From Scylla paramamosain (taxonomy: Eukaryota; Arthropoda; Malacostraca; Decapoda; Portunidae), in the NCBI RefSeq assembly GCF_035594125.1, contig NC_087172.1, positions 22,767,430 through 22,831,429 of the forward strand: DNA of 64,000 nucleotides, read 5' to 3'. Made by a program: the position numbers and the translations under genes. Below are positions 48,901 to 62,500 of this stretch, piece after piece. Within the stretch, counting starts at the first letter, position 1. Every line of letters starts with the position of its first letter. Under the pieces are notes generated by a model. It worked only from the letters and a program-made list of their open reading frames with translations, was not told where the DNA came from and searched no databases.

Positions 48901-51420
48901 TTGGTAATTAATGAACTTAAAAACACTCATAATACACGTTTCTCAGAATCTCCTTTCGTTTCCCAAAAATAGTGTTCTTTGCATGTATTTAAGCGTTTTT
49001 ATTGGTAACGTGATCAAAAACACTCAAAATACATGTTTTTGGTAATGTTATTCTGTTTCACAATAAAGCGTGTTTTGCATGCGTTTTATTGTTTTGGTAT
49101 ATAAGGAGCTCAAAAACACTAAAAGGCAAATTCTTGGTAAAAATTCGTTTTACTCCAATGTAATGTGATTGCCCTCCTTTTTAATACTTTATTGCCTATC
49201 ACGCTCAAAAGCACTCAAAAGACACTTTTCTGGTAAATCATTTTTTTTTCCCACAAATCTATTTTCGCATGCAATTTGGGGTTTTGGTAACTAAGAATGT
49301 TAAAAGCATTCAAAATACACGCATTTAGTAAGGTTGTTCTGTTTCTCAATTAGGAGTGTTATACATGAGTTTTAGCATTTTATTATCTAGGAAACCTCTC
49401 CATATACACGAGATTTTGCGTTTTTTGCCTTGTGGTTCCTTTGAACTATAAAACACTCATTATACACTTTTCTCTCAATGTCCTTTTGTTTCCCAATATA
49501 GAGTGCTTTGCATCAATTTTCGCGTTTTTTTGTAGGTAACAAGCTCAAAAACACTCAAAATATACTTTTTTAGTAACGTTGTTCTATTTCTTGATATTGG
49601 TTGCTTTGCATCTGTTTTAGCGTTTTTCTATGTAAAACATTGAGAAGACATGTTTTCAGTAACTTTGTTATGGATTCCCATATAGAGTGAGTTCCTTATT
49701 ATTTATCATTTTGGTGCCTAACATGCTAAAAAACAATCAAAACACAGATTTCTGGTAAGGTCGTTTAATTTCCTCATATTGGAGGCTTTCCATGCACTCT
49801 AGTCTTTGGTACATAACAGTCCGAAAAAAAAAGAGCTGAAATTAACTTTTTTGATAATATTCTTTTATCACATAATTCCCTGAATATCCCCAGAATTTTG
49901 GCATCTTGGTACCTATGAAGATGAATAACAAAAAAAAAAAAAATCATAATTTTTTTTTTTTAATTTTTTTATTTTCTAAATAAAGAGTTATTTGTGGGTT
50001 TTAGCTTTTTCAATTTTAAGAAAAAAAAAAAACACTCATAATACACGTTTCTCGTAATGTCCTTTTGTTTCCCAAACATAATGTTCTTTGCATATACTTA
50101 AGCGTTTTTATAGATAACATTATCAAAAACAATTAACATACTTGTTTTTGGTAATGTTATTCTGTTTTTCCATAGAGTTTGTTTTCCATGCATTTTAGCG
50201 GTTTGGTCTATAAGGGGTTAAAAAACACTTAAAGGCAAATTCTTCGTAAAAGTTGGTTTTATTCCCATGTAATGTGATAGTTCTGCTTTTTAGTGCTTTG
50301 GTGCATATCACGCTAAAAAAAAAAACACTCAAAAGACACTTTTCTAATGTCTTTTTTTTTTTTTTTTTTGCCACATGAAGCAAGTTTCGCATGTAATTTG
50401 GCATTTTCATAAATAAGAATGTGAAAAACACTCAAAATACACAATTTGGTAAGGTATTTCTGTTTATCGATTTATGCATTTATTCATTTTGATATGTAAG
50501 AAATTTCTCTATATACACGAGTTTTTGCGTTTATTGCCTTGTGGTTCTTTTAAAACTATAAAACACTCATTATACACGTTTCTCGTAATGTCCTTTTGTT
50601 TCCTAATATAGAGTGCTTTACATTCTTTTTTTGCATTCTTGTAGGTAACAAGCTCAAAACACTTAAAATATATCTTTTTTGATAATGTCATTCTATTTCT
50701 TCATATAGGATGGTTTGCATCCGCTTTAGCGTTTTTCTACGTAAAACACTGAAAAGACACGTTTTCAGTAATTTTCTTTTGGATTCACATAGTGACTGAC
50801 TTCCATATTATTTATCGTTTTGGTGCCTAACATGCTGAAAAACATTAAAAAGACACGTTTCTGGTAAAGTCGTTTAACTTCCTTATATAGGTGGCTTTGC
50901 ATGCACTTTAGTGTTTGGTACATAACAATCCTATAATTAACTTTTATGATAATGTTCTTTTTTCCTAATAAATTCCCTGAAGTTTTGCATAATTTTGGCA
51001 TCTCGGTACCTATGAAGATGAATAACAAAAAAAAAAATCCCATTTTTTTGTTTATTTATTTATTTTTTTTCTAAAGAGTGTTATTTTTGAGTTTTAGCTT
51101 TTTTGGTACCGAAGGAACTTAAAAATCACTCATAATACACGTTTCTCGTAATGTTCTTTCGTTTCCCAAACACAAGGTTCTTTGCATGTATTTAAGCGTT
51201 TTTTTTTAGATAACATGATCAAAAACACTCAAAATACATGTATTTGGTAATGTTATTCTGTTTCTCCATAAAATGTATTTTGCATGAGTTTTACCGTTTT
51301 GGTATGTAAGGAGCTCAAAAACACTTAAAGGCCAGTTATTGGTAAAATTTGGTTTTATTCCTATGATTGCTCTGGCTTTTAGTTCTTTATTGCGTAACAC
51401 GCTCAAAAACACTGTAAAGA

Positions 51421-51875
51421 CATGCAAAGCCTCCCATATGAGGAAATTAAAGACCTTACCAGAAATCTGTCTTTTGAGTGTTTTCAGCATGTTAGGCTCC
51501 AAAACGATAAATAATAAGGAACTCACTCTATGTGGGAATCTAAAAGAAAATTACTGAAAACGTGTCTTCTCAGTGTTTTACGTGCAAAAACGCTAAAACT
51601 GATACAAACCAACCAATATCAAGAAGCAGAAAAACATTACCAAAAATGTATATTTTGGGTGTTTTTGAGCTTGTTACAAAAAAAATAAAGCGAAAATGGA
51701 TACAAAGCTCTCTATATAGGGAAACAAAGGGACATTGCGAGAAAAATGTATAATGAATGTTTTATAGTTAAAAAAAAAAAAACACAAGGCAAAAAACGCA
51801 AAAACTCGTGTTAATGCTGAAACTCATAAATAACACTCTTAATTGAGAAACAGAGCAACCTTACTAAATGCGTTT
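51421..51875 (-). repeat. Micro-inversion within the HOR, copy 3
   Basis: Left junction ACTGTAAAGACATG|CAAAGCCTCCC, right junction AAATGCGTTT|CAAAAACACTAAAAGGC. Same breakpoints as the copies at 19281 and 45510. Internal sequence is closest to copy 1 (both lack the same stretch before the GCTGAAACTCAT block). Confidence 0.85.
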
Positions 51876-54800
51876 CAAAAACACTAAAAGGCAAGTTCAT
51901 TGTAAAAGTTGGTTTTATTCCCATATAATGTGATTGCCATGCTTTTTAGTGCTTTATTGCCTAACACGCTCAAAAACACTCAAAGACACTTTTCTGGTAA
52001 TGTCATTTTTTTTCCCACATAAAGCTAGTTTCGCATGGAATTTGGGGTTTTGGTAACTAAGAAAGTAAAAAAACACTCAGAATACACGCATTTAGTAAGG
52101 TTGTTCTGTTTCTTGATTTTGAGTGTTATGAGTTTCAGTATTTTGGTATCTTAGAAACTTCTCCATACAGTCGAGTTTTTGCGTTTTTTTGCCTTGTGAT
52201 TCTGGTGAAACTATAAAACACTCATTATACACGTTTCTCGTTATGTCCTTTTTTTTTCCTTATATAGAGTGCTTTGCATCCATTTTCGCGTTTCTTTTAA
52301 TGTAACAAGCTCAAAAAGACACAAAATATACTTTTTTGGTAATGTTATTCTATTTCTTCATTTTGGTTAGTTTGCATGCGTTTTAGAGTTTTCTACGTAA
52401 AACACCGAAAAGACACGTTTTCAGTAATTTTGTTTTGGATTCCCATTTAGATTGACTTCCTTGTGTTTTATCGTGTTGGTTCCTAACATGCTGAAAAATA
52501 CTCATAAGACAGTTTTCTGGCAAAGACGTTTAATTTCCCCATATAGGTGGCTTTGGATGCACTTTAGGGGTTTGGTACATAACAGTCCTAAAAAAAAAAG
52601 CTAAATTTAACTTTTGTGATAATGTTCTTATTTCATATAATTTCCTGAACTTTGCCCGAATTTTGGCAAATCGTTACCTGTGAAGATGAATAAGAATTAA
52701 AAAAAATTGTATTTTTTCATTTATTTATTTATTTTTCTCAATAAAGAGTGTAATTTGTGGCTTTTAGCTTTTTCGTACTTAATGAACTTAAAAACACTCA
52801 TAATACACGTTTCTCGTAGTGTCCTTTCATTTCCCAAAAATACGGTTCTTTGCATGTATTTAAGCGTTTTTATTGGTAACATGATGTTTTTATTGGTAAC
52901 ATTTTGCATGCATTTTAGTGTTTTTGTATATAAGGAGCTCAAATACACTTAAAGGCAAGTTCTTGTTAAAAATTGGTTTTATTCCAATGTAATGTGATTG
53001 CCCTGCTTTTTAGTGCTTTATTGCCTAACACGCTAAAAAACACTCATAAAACATTTTTCTGGTAATGTCATTTTTGTCCCACATAAACATGGTTTCGCAT
53101 GCAATTTGGGGTTTTGGTAACTAAGGATGTGAAAAGCACTCAAAATACATGCATTTAGTAAGATTGTTCTGTTTCTCAATTAAGAGTGTTGTTCCAGAGT
53201 TTCAGCATTTTGGAATGTAAGAAACTTCTCTATATAAACGAATTTTTGCGTTTTTTGCCTTGTAGTTCTTGTGAAACTATAAAACACTCATTATACACGT
53301 TTCTCGTAATGTCTTTTTGCTTTCTAATATAGAGTGCTTTCTATCCATTTTCGCGTTTTTTGTAGGTAACAATTTCAAAAACACTTAAAATATACATTTT
53401 TGGTAATGCTATTTCATTTCTTCATATTGGTTGTTTTACATCCGTTTTAAAGTTTTTTTTTACGTAAAACACCGTAAAGACACGTTATTAGTAATTTTGT
53501 TTTACATTCCCATATAGATTGACTGCCATGTTATTTATCGTGTTGGTTCCTAACATGCTGAAAAACACTCATAAAACCGTTTTCTGTCAAAAACGTTTAA
53601 TTTACCCGTATAGGTGGCTTTCCATGCACTTTAGGGGTTTGGTACATAACAGTCCGAAAAAAAAGCTAAATTTAACTTTTTTTATAATGTTTTTATTTCA
53701 CATAATTTCCTGAATTTTTGCCCGAATTTTGGCATTTCGTTACCTGTGAAGATGAATAAGAAAGAACAAAAAATATTGTATTTTTTTTTATTTATTTATT
53801 GTTTCTCAATAAAGAGTGTTATTTGTGGCTTTTAACTTTTTGGTAATTAATGAACTTAAAAAAACACTCATAATACACGTTTCTCGTAATTTCTTTTCGT
53901 TTCCCAAAAATAGTGTTCTTGGCATTTATTTAAGCGTTTTTATTGGTAACATGATCAGAAACACTCAAAATACATGTTTTTGGTAATGTTATTGTTTCAC
54001 CATAAAGAGTGTTTTCCATGCGTTTTAGCGGTTTGGTATATAAGGAGCTCAAAAACACTTAAAGGCAAGTTTTTGGTATAAATTGGTGTTATTCCAATAT
54101 AATATGATATCCCTGCTTTTTAGTGCTTTATTGCCTATCACGCTCCCTAACACGCTCATAAACACTCAAAAAACATTTTCTGGCAATATAATTTTTTCCC
54201 CACATAAACCTAGTTTCGCATGCAATTTCGTGTTTTGGTAACTAAGAATGTGAAAAAACACTCAAAATACACGCATTTGGTAAGGTTGTTCTATATCTCA
54301 ATCAAGAGTGTTATTGATGAGTTTCAGCATTTTGGTAACTAAGAAACTTTTGCCTTGTGGTTGTTGTGAAACTATAAAACACTCATTATACAGGTTTCTC
54401 GTAATGTCCTTTTGTTTCCAAATATAGAGTGCTTTGCATCCATTTTCGCTTTTTTTGAAGGTAACAGGCTCAAAAACACTCAAAATATACCTTTTTAGCA
54501 AAGTTATTCTATTTTTTCATATTGGTTTGTTTGCATCCATTTTATCGTGTTTCTACGTAAAACACTTAAGAGACAAGTGTTAAGTGATTTTGTTTTGGAT
54601 TCCCATATAGAGTCTCTTCCATATTATTTATTGTTTTGGAGCCTAACATGCTTAAAAACACTCAAAAGACAGGTTTCTGGTAAAATCGTTTAATTTCCCT
54701 ATAGAGGTGGCTTTGCATGCAATTTAGGTTTTGGTACATAACTGTCCGAAAAAAAGCTAAAATTAACTTTTTTTTTTATAATGTTCTTTTTTCCACATAA

Positions 54801-55480
54801 TTTCCCTGAATTTTGCCAGAATTTTGGCATCTCGGTACCTATAAAGAAGAATAACAAAAAAAAAAGGAAAATTCTCTTTTTTTCTCTATAAAGAGTGTTA
54901 TTTGTGGATTTTAGCTTTTTGGTGCTTAAGGAATTTAATAACATTCATAATACACGTTTCTCGTAAAGTCCTTTCGTTTCCCAAACATAGGGTTCTTTGC
55001 ATGGATTTAAGCGTTTTTATAGGTAACATGATCAAAAACACTCAAAATACATGATTTTGGTAATATTATTCTGTTTCTTTATAAAGGCTGCTTTGCATGC
55101 GTTTTAGTGTTTTGGTATGTTAAGAGCTCAAAAACACTTTATTGCCTAACACGCTCAAAAACACTCAAAAGACACTTTTCTGGAAATGTCTTTTATTTTT
55201 TTTCCACATAAAGCTAGTTTCGTATGCAATTTGGGGTTTTGGTAACCAAGAATGTAAAAAACACTGAAAATACACGCATTTGGTAAGGTTGTTCTGTTTC
55301 TCAATTAAGAGTGTTATTCATGAGTTTCAGGGTTTTGGTATCTAAGAATCTCAAAAACACTTATAATGCACATTTCTCGTAATGTCCCTTTTTTTCCTCA
55401 TTTAGGGTACTTTGCATGCATTTTAGCATTTTATTTTTCACGGAATAGCTGAAAAAAACCGAAAATACACGCTTTTGGTA

Positions 55481-57152
55481 ATAAGAACATAAGAACATAG
55501 GAAATAAATCAATATGCAAGAAGGCATCAGGCCTACACGTGGCAGTACTTGTATAAAATATGCCTACGTATTTCCACCTATCATCCCCATCTATAAATGT
55601 GTAATTTTCTCTTACAGTTGCCAAATGCCTCAGCACTAACAGCTTGATTACTAAGTCCGTTCCAATCATCTACTACTGTGCTTGAAAACCAATTCCTTCC
55701 TGTTTCCTTTTTGAACATCAAGTTTTCAGGCTCAAGCCTGAAAACTTGATGTTCTATTTTTCTTGTTCTATCATGGTTACAGATTCTAAGAATTTTCCTT
55801 ATGTTCCCCTTGTTATAACCCATATACCACTTAAAGACTTCTATCAGGTCCACTCTGAATCTACGTCTCTCTAAAGAATGTAAATTTAACAGCTTGAATC
55901 TCGCTTCGTAAAGAATACTCCTCACCCCCTGTATCCTTTTAGTCATTCTCCTTTGAAGTGATTCTAATAGACCTTTATTCTTCCTGTGATGTGGTGACCA
56001 GAATAAGACAGCGTAGTCTAGATGAAGTCTGACCAGCGCTAAATGTAACTTTATTACTTCGGGAGTTTTACTTTTAGCACTCCTGAAAATGAATCATAAT
56101 ACACTATTTGCTTTGTTTCTGGCCTCTTTGCATTGCTTTCTTAGACGGAGTTCAGAGCTAACTTTAAATCTCAAATCTTTTTCTTACCCTGAACCTACCA
56201 GAACTTGGTTGTTCATTGTGTAACTACTGTGTGGGTTTCTTCTACTTACGCTAAGTGCTTTGCATTTGTTGATATTAAACTGCATTTGCCATCTGTCTGT
56301 CCATTCGTTCATCCTATCCAAATCTGCCTGCAAGGCGATGGTATGCGATTCTGACCTAATTAATCTACATACTCTCGTGTCATCCGCAAATTTACTAACA
56401 ACACTACTAATTCCACTATCCAAGTCATTGACATATATTACAAACAACATCGGCCCTAATACTAATAATCCCTTTGTCACCCCGCTAATTACTTGACCCC
56501 ACTCGGATTTAGAGCCGTTTATTACAACACTCTGTCGCCTGCCGCTTGGCCATGACCTTATCCAGATTGCTTATAACCTTTTTCCAATTCTTAAATATTG
56601 TGGAATATATTTCATCTGGTCCTGGTGACTTGAACTTTTCAGTTTATCTATCTCCTGTTCCACTATCTCTTTAGTTATGGTAATATCTGTCAGCTTCTCA
56701 TTTTCTTCTACTCTAAATATCTTGTCACTATTCGGCAAATACTGCATGTTTTCCTGGGCAAAGACAGTTAAAAAATACTCGTTCACAATTTACTAATCTC
56801 CTCCCAACAACTAAGCAGGTCCCATTCTGCTGTCTTTAAGGAACTATTGTTTCTCTATTCTTCGTCTTATATGCCTGATAAAATCCCTTGGGGTCCATCT
56901 TCGCTTGGCTGGCTACCTTTAATTCATAACTATTTTCAGCTTTCCTTGTTAAACTCCTGAGTTTTCTAATTCATTATATTATGGCCTTAAAACAACTTCC
57001 CCTGTCTTTAATCTCATATATACTTCTCTTTTGCCCTATATAATGTTTTAACCTCTGTCATCCATTTAGGATCATTTTTCTGCGATCTTATTCTTCTGTA
57101 AGGGATATTCCCTAACTGTCCTGAATGTAATTTATCAACGAAATATTTATTT
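55481..57152 (-). mobile_element. CR1/L2-like LINE fragment inserted in satellite, copy B
   Basis: The same fragment as 26951-28606, in the same orientation and the same satellite position (GGTA|ATAAGAACAT on the left, TTCGCTTCTCTATAAAGGGT on the right), with the same internal RT deletion near 56560. Readable on the minus strand: ITKEIVEQEIDKLKSSSH, VTKGLLVLGPMLFVIYVNDL, VSKFADDTRVCRLI, then ADLDRMNEWTDRWQMQFNIN and a longer C-terminus MTKRIQGVRSILYEARFKLL through FRVDLIEVFKWYMG and WNGLSNQAVS (55946-55581). It keeps a 10-bp stretch (TTGTTATAAC, about 55819-55829) that copy A lost, and small differences are scattered throughout. It is the product of segmental duplication, not of a second insertion. 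Confidence 0.88.
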
Positions 57153-59510
57153 CGCTTCTCTATAAAGGGTGTTTTGCTTGAGTTTTAGCGTTTCTGTACA
57201 TAAGAACCTTTAAAACACGTTTTTAGTAATGTTATTTTGTATTCCTTTATGGAGCGCTTTCCATGCTTTTCAGCGTTTTGATGTCTAACACGTTGAAAAA
57301 CACTCAAAAGACACGTTGATGATAATGTCGTTTCGTTTCCCGATAAAAAGGGCTTCCAATGCATTTTGTCTTTTGGTACTTAACACTATAAAAAAAAAAA
57401 TTTAAGTAAAAGTTTTCGGTTGAGTTATTTTTCCATATAAAGTTGTAATCATGTGTTTTTGAGTCTGCGTACCTAAAAAGCTAAAAATCTCTCATAATAC
57501 ACTTTTCTCGTAATGTCCTTTCTTTTCTCCATGTAGGAGTTTTTGCGTGTAATTTGGCACTTTTATACTTAACAAGCACAAAAACAATCAAAATACAAGT
57601 TTTGGTAATGTTAATTTGTTTCTCCGTAAATGTTGTTATGCATGCTTTTCAGCAATTTCGGATTTAAGAAGGGGAAAAACACTCTAAAGACACTTTCTTG
57701 GTAATGTTATTTTATATTGCGAAATAGGGTGCTTTCAATGCTTTTTAGCATTTTGATTCCTAACACTCAAGTAAACACTCAAAAGACACGTTTCCTGTAA
57801 TATCGTTTTGCTTCTTCATATAGGGATCTGCATGCATTATGATGTTTTGCTACATAATGTGAAAAACGCTCAAAATAAAGATTTTAGGTAATGTTGTTCT
57901 TTTTCTCTATATAGGGTGCTATTCATCCTTTTTAGCGTTTTGGTACTTAGGAAGCTTACTTAGGAAGCTCAGAAACACAAATAAAACTTGTTTCTCCAAA
58001 CGTCTTTCCATTTCCCCATATAGGATGCTTCGTATGTATTTTGACGTTTTGTTACATAAAAAGGAAAACAAAAAACACTCAAAACACGTTTTTGGTGATG
58101 TTCTGTTTCTCTATTAAGAGATATAGAATTATTTACTTTTCATTCAGGCGGTTTAGTGTTTAGTACCTAAGAGACTCAAAACTCTGATAATGCACGTTTC
58201 TCGTAATGTCCTATCGTTTCCTCATACAGGGTGCTTTACATGCATTTTTAAGATGATGTACGTAACAGACTCAAAAAGACTCAAAATACACGTTTTTGGT
58301 AAGGTTTTTTTTCGGTTTGGTAAGATTATTCGTGTTTGTTGTACCCGTTTTAGCGTTTTGGAACGTAAAAAGTTTAAAACACTTAAAAGACATGCTTATT
58401 ATTTTGCATTTCTATATAAGGTGCTTTCCATGCTATTTAGCGTTTTCGTGCCTAACACGCTGAAAAACATAAAAACACATTTCTTACATTGTTGTTTAAT
58501 TTTCTCGTATAGCGAGCAAGCATTATGGTGTTTTGCTACCTGACAATGTGAAAAACATTCTAATTACACGATTTTGGTAATTTTTTTTTTTCTCGATTTT
58601 TGCGTTTTGGTACCTGAGAAGCTAAAAAAAAAAAAAAACTTATAATACACGTTTTTTGTCATGTCCTTTCGTTTCCTCATATAGGCTGTTTTTGGTGCTT
58701 TGGTACCTAACAGGGTGTTTGCATGTATTTTGACATTTTAGTTCGTAAGAACCTAAAAAAAAACACTCTAAAGACACGTTTTAGTAAAGTTGTTTTGTAT
58801 TCCCCTATGGGGTGATTTCGTTGCTTCTTATTGATTTGGTGCCTAACACGCCCAAAAAATAACAAAAGACAAGTTTCCAGTGATTTCGTTTTGTTTTTTC
58901 ATATAGGTTGCTTTACATGCATGTTGGCGTTTTGGTAATTATCAATGTAAAAAAATACCCGTTTTTGGTAAGTTTGTTCTTTTTCTTCAGAGCACTATTG
59001 AAGTACTGATTTGGTACTTAAGAAAGTAATAAAAAAAAATAAAAAAAACACAACAAACGTTTCTCGTAATGTCCTTTTTATTTCCATATGCAGGGTGATT
59101 TGTTTGATGACAGGCGATTTTGTGCAAAATAAGCTTAAAAAAAATTTAAAAAAAACACAAATTAAACGTTTTTGGTTAGTGTATTCTGTTTCTCTATATA
59201 TGGTATTTTCATACGTTTTTAAAGTCGTTTCATATATCAATATATGGGTCTTTGCATGAATTTTGGCTTTTTGGTAACTAACAATGTCATAACACTCAAA
59301 AGGCACGTTTTTATTATTTTTTTTTGGCAGTATTGTTCTATTTCTCCATATAGAGTGTTTTTTATGCGTTTTACCCTTTTGATACCAAGAAAATCAAAAA
59401 CCCTCATAATACATGCTTCTCGTAATGTCTTTTAATTTTTCCCATATAGGATATTTCCGATTCATATAGGCGTTTTTTTTACGTAACAATCTTACAAAAG
59501 ACTCAAAATA
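57153..59510 (+). repeat. Older pentameric satellite stretch, copy B
   Basis: Corresponds monomer for monomer to 28607-30970, including idiosyncratic features: the duplicated TTAGGAAGCTTACTTAGGAAGC near 57945, the A-run monomers near 58625 and 59030, and the same missing members. It is the downstream part of the duplicated LINE-containing block. Confidence 0.82.
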
Positions 59511-62500
59511 CTTGTTTTTCTATGCGTTTTAGCGTTTTCGTATGTAAGGAGCTTAAAAACACTTAAAGGGAAGTTACTGGTAAAAGTTGGTTTTATTCCC
59601 ATGTAATGTGATTGCCCTGCTTTTTAGTGCTTTATTGCCTAACACGCTCACAAAAAATTCGTCACTTTTCTGGTAATATTTTTTTTTCACACATAAAGCT
59701 AGTTTCGCATGCAATTTGGGGTTTTGGTAAGTAAGAATCTTAAAAAGATTCAAAATACACCCATTTGGTAAGGTTGTTCTGTTTCTCAATTAAGAGTGTT
59801 CTTCATGAATTTCAGCATTTTGGTATCTAAGAAACATATTCATATACACGAGTTTTTGCGTGTTTTGCCTTGTGGTTGTTGTGAAACTATAAAACACTCA
59901 TTATACACGTTTCTCGTAATGTCCTTTTCTTTCCCAATATAAAGTGCTTTGCAAGTATTTTCGCGTTTTCTGTAGGTAACAAGCTCAAAAACACTCAAAA
60001 TATAACTTTTTAGTAATATTATTCAATTTCTTCATATTGGTTGGTTTGCATCCGTTTTAATGTTTTTTCTAAGTAAAACACTAAAAAAACACGTTTTCAG
60101 TAATTTTGTTTTGGATTCCCATAAAGAGTGACTTCCATATTATTTATCGTTTTGGTGCCTAACTTGCTGAAAAACACTCAAAAGACAGGTATCTGGTAAA
60201 GTCGTTTAATTTCCTCATGTAGGTGGCTTTGCATACACTTTAGGGTTTGGTACATAACAGTCCGAAAAAAAAAAAGCTAAAATTAACTTTTTTCATAATA
60301 TTATTTTTTTCACATAATTTCCCTGAAATTTGCCAGAATTTTGGCATCTCGTTACCTATGAAGATAAATAACAAAAAAAAAAAAATCCGTTTTAATTTAT
60401 TCATTTATTTTCTCTAAAAAGAGTGTTATTTGTGGGTTTTAACTCTTTTCGTACTCATGGAATTTAAAAACACTCATAATACACGTTTCTCGTAATGTCC
60501 TTTCGTTTCCCAAACATAGGGTTCTTTTCATGTATTTAAGCGTTTTTCTACGTAAGAGATCAAAAACACTGATTATTCATGTTTTTCGTAATGTTATTTT
60601 GTTTCTCAATAAAGGGTGTTTTGCATGCATTTTAGCGTTTTAGTATGTAAGGAGCTGAAAAACACTTAAAGACAAGTTCTTGGTAAATGTTGGTTTTATT
60701 CCCATGTAATGTCATTTCCCTGCTTTTTTGTGCTTTATTGCCTAACACGCTCAAAAACACTCAAAAGACACTTTTTTTCTGGTAATGTCATTTATTTCCA
60801 ACATAAAGCTAGTTTCGCATGTAATTTCGGGTTTTGGTAACTAAAAATGTGAACAACATTCAAAATACACGCATTTGGTAAGGTTGTTCTGTTTCTCAAT
60901 TAAGAGTGTTATTCATGAATTTCAGCATTTTGGTATCTAAGAAAAATCTCCACATACACGAGTTTTTGCGTTTTTTGCCTTATGGTTCTTGAAAACTATT
61001 AAAACATTCATTATACAATTTTCTTGTAATATTCTTTTGTTTCCCAATATAGACTGCTTTGCATTAATTTTTGCGTTTTTTTTTAGGTAACAAGCTCAAA
61101 AACATTCAACTTTTTTGTAATGTTATTCTATTTCTTCATATTGGTTGGTTTGCATCCCTTTTAGCGTTCTACGCTAAAAACTGAAAAGACACGTTTTTAG
61201 TAATATTGTTGAAATTGCTGAAAACACCCAAAGACACGTTTCTTGTAAAGTCGTGTAATTTCCCCATATAGGTGGCTTTGCATGCACTTTCGTACATAAC
61301 TCCGGAAAAAGCTAATGTTATTTTTTTTATGTTTTTTTTCACATAATTTCCCTGAATTTTCTCAGAATTTTGGCATCTCGATACCTATGAAGATGACTAA
61401 CAAAAAAAATCTATTTTTTTTTATTTTTTTTCTCTATAAAAGAGTGTTATTTGTGGGTTTTAGATTTTTGGTACTTAAGGAACTTAAAAATACTCATAAT
61501 ACACGATTTTCGTAATGTCCTTTCGTTTCACAAACATAGGGTTCTTTGCATGTATTTAAGCCATTTTATAGGTAACATGATCAAAAACACTCAAAATACA
61601 TGTTTTTGGTAATGTTATTCTGTTTCTCCATAAAGGTTGTTTTGCATGCGTTTAGCGTTTTGGTATGTAAGAAGTTAAAAAACACTTAAAGGTAAGTTCT
61701 TCGTAAAATTTGGTTTTATTCCAGTGTAATGTGATTGTTCTGCTTTTTAGTGTTTTGTTGTATATAACGCTCAAAAACACTCAAAAGACACTTTTCTGGA
61801 AATGTCATTTTTTTCCCACATAAAGCTAGTTTCGCATGTAATTTGGGTTTTTCGGCAAGATTTTGGCATCTTGGTACCTATGAAAATGAATATAAAAAAA
61901 AGCTATTTTTTTATTTATTTTTTTTTTCTCTATAAAGAGTGTTATTTTGGGGTTTTAACGTTTTGGTACTTAAGGAACACTTAAAAACACTTAAAAACAT
62001 TTAAAACACATGTTTTTAATAATGTTATTCTGCTTCTCCGTAAAAGAAGTTTTTGCATGCGTTTTAGCGTTTTGGTTTGTAAGGAGGTCAAAAAACACTT
62101 CATGGCAATTTCTTGGTAAAAGTTAATTTTATTCCCATGTAATGTGATTGCCCTGTTTTTTTTTCTGATTTATTGCCTAACACGCTCAAAAACACTCAAA
62201 AGACACTTCTAGTAATGTCATTTTTTTCCAAGATAGTTTCGCGTGGTATTTGGGATTTTGCTAAGAATGTGAAAAACACTCAAAATATACGCATTTGGTA
62301 AGGTTGTTGTTTCTCAATTAATATTCTTATTCATGAGTTTCATCATTTTGGTATCTAAGAAACTTCTTTATATACACGAGTTTTTGCATTTTTTGCCATG
62401 TGGTTCTTGTGAACCACAAGTTCTTTTGCTCAAAAATAATAAGACACTCATTATACACGTTTCTCGTAATGTCTTTTTGTTTTACAATAGGGAATGCTTT

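Larger units (their letters stand above)
30971..55480 (+). repeat. Satellite HOR array, forward-oriented segment 2
   Basis: About 24.5 kb of the 1.1 kb HOR. GGTACC-type landmarks lie near 31799, 33434, 34435, 35516, 36492, 37599, 38509, 39545, 40641, 42925, 44019, 45091, 46790, 47707, 48803, 49910, 51006, 52676, 53739 and 54836. The unit near 41708 has lost the A-rich tract, and the landmark near 32870 is partly deleted. Spacing is usually 1.0-1.13 kb; short units (near 32870-33434) and long units containing inversions occur. HOR variants recur in blocks: 43.9-46.6 and 49.9-52.35 kb resemble 17.7-20.3 kb, and 49.25-54.15 kb resembles parts of 15.9-22.9 kb. No coding evidence. Confidence 0.92.
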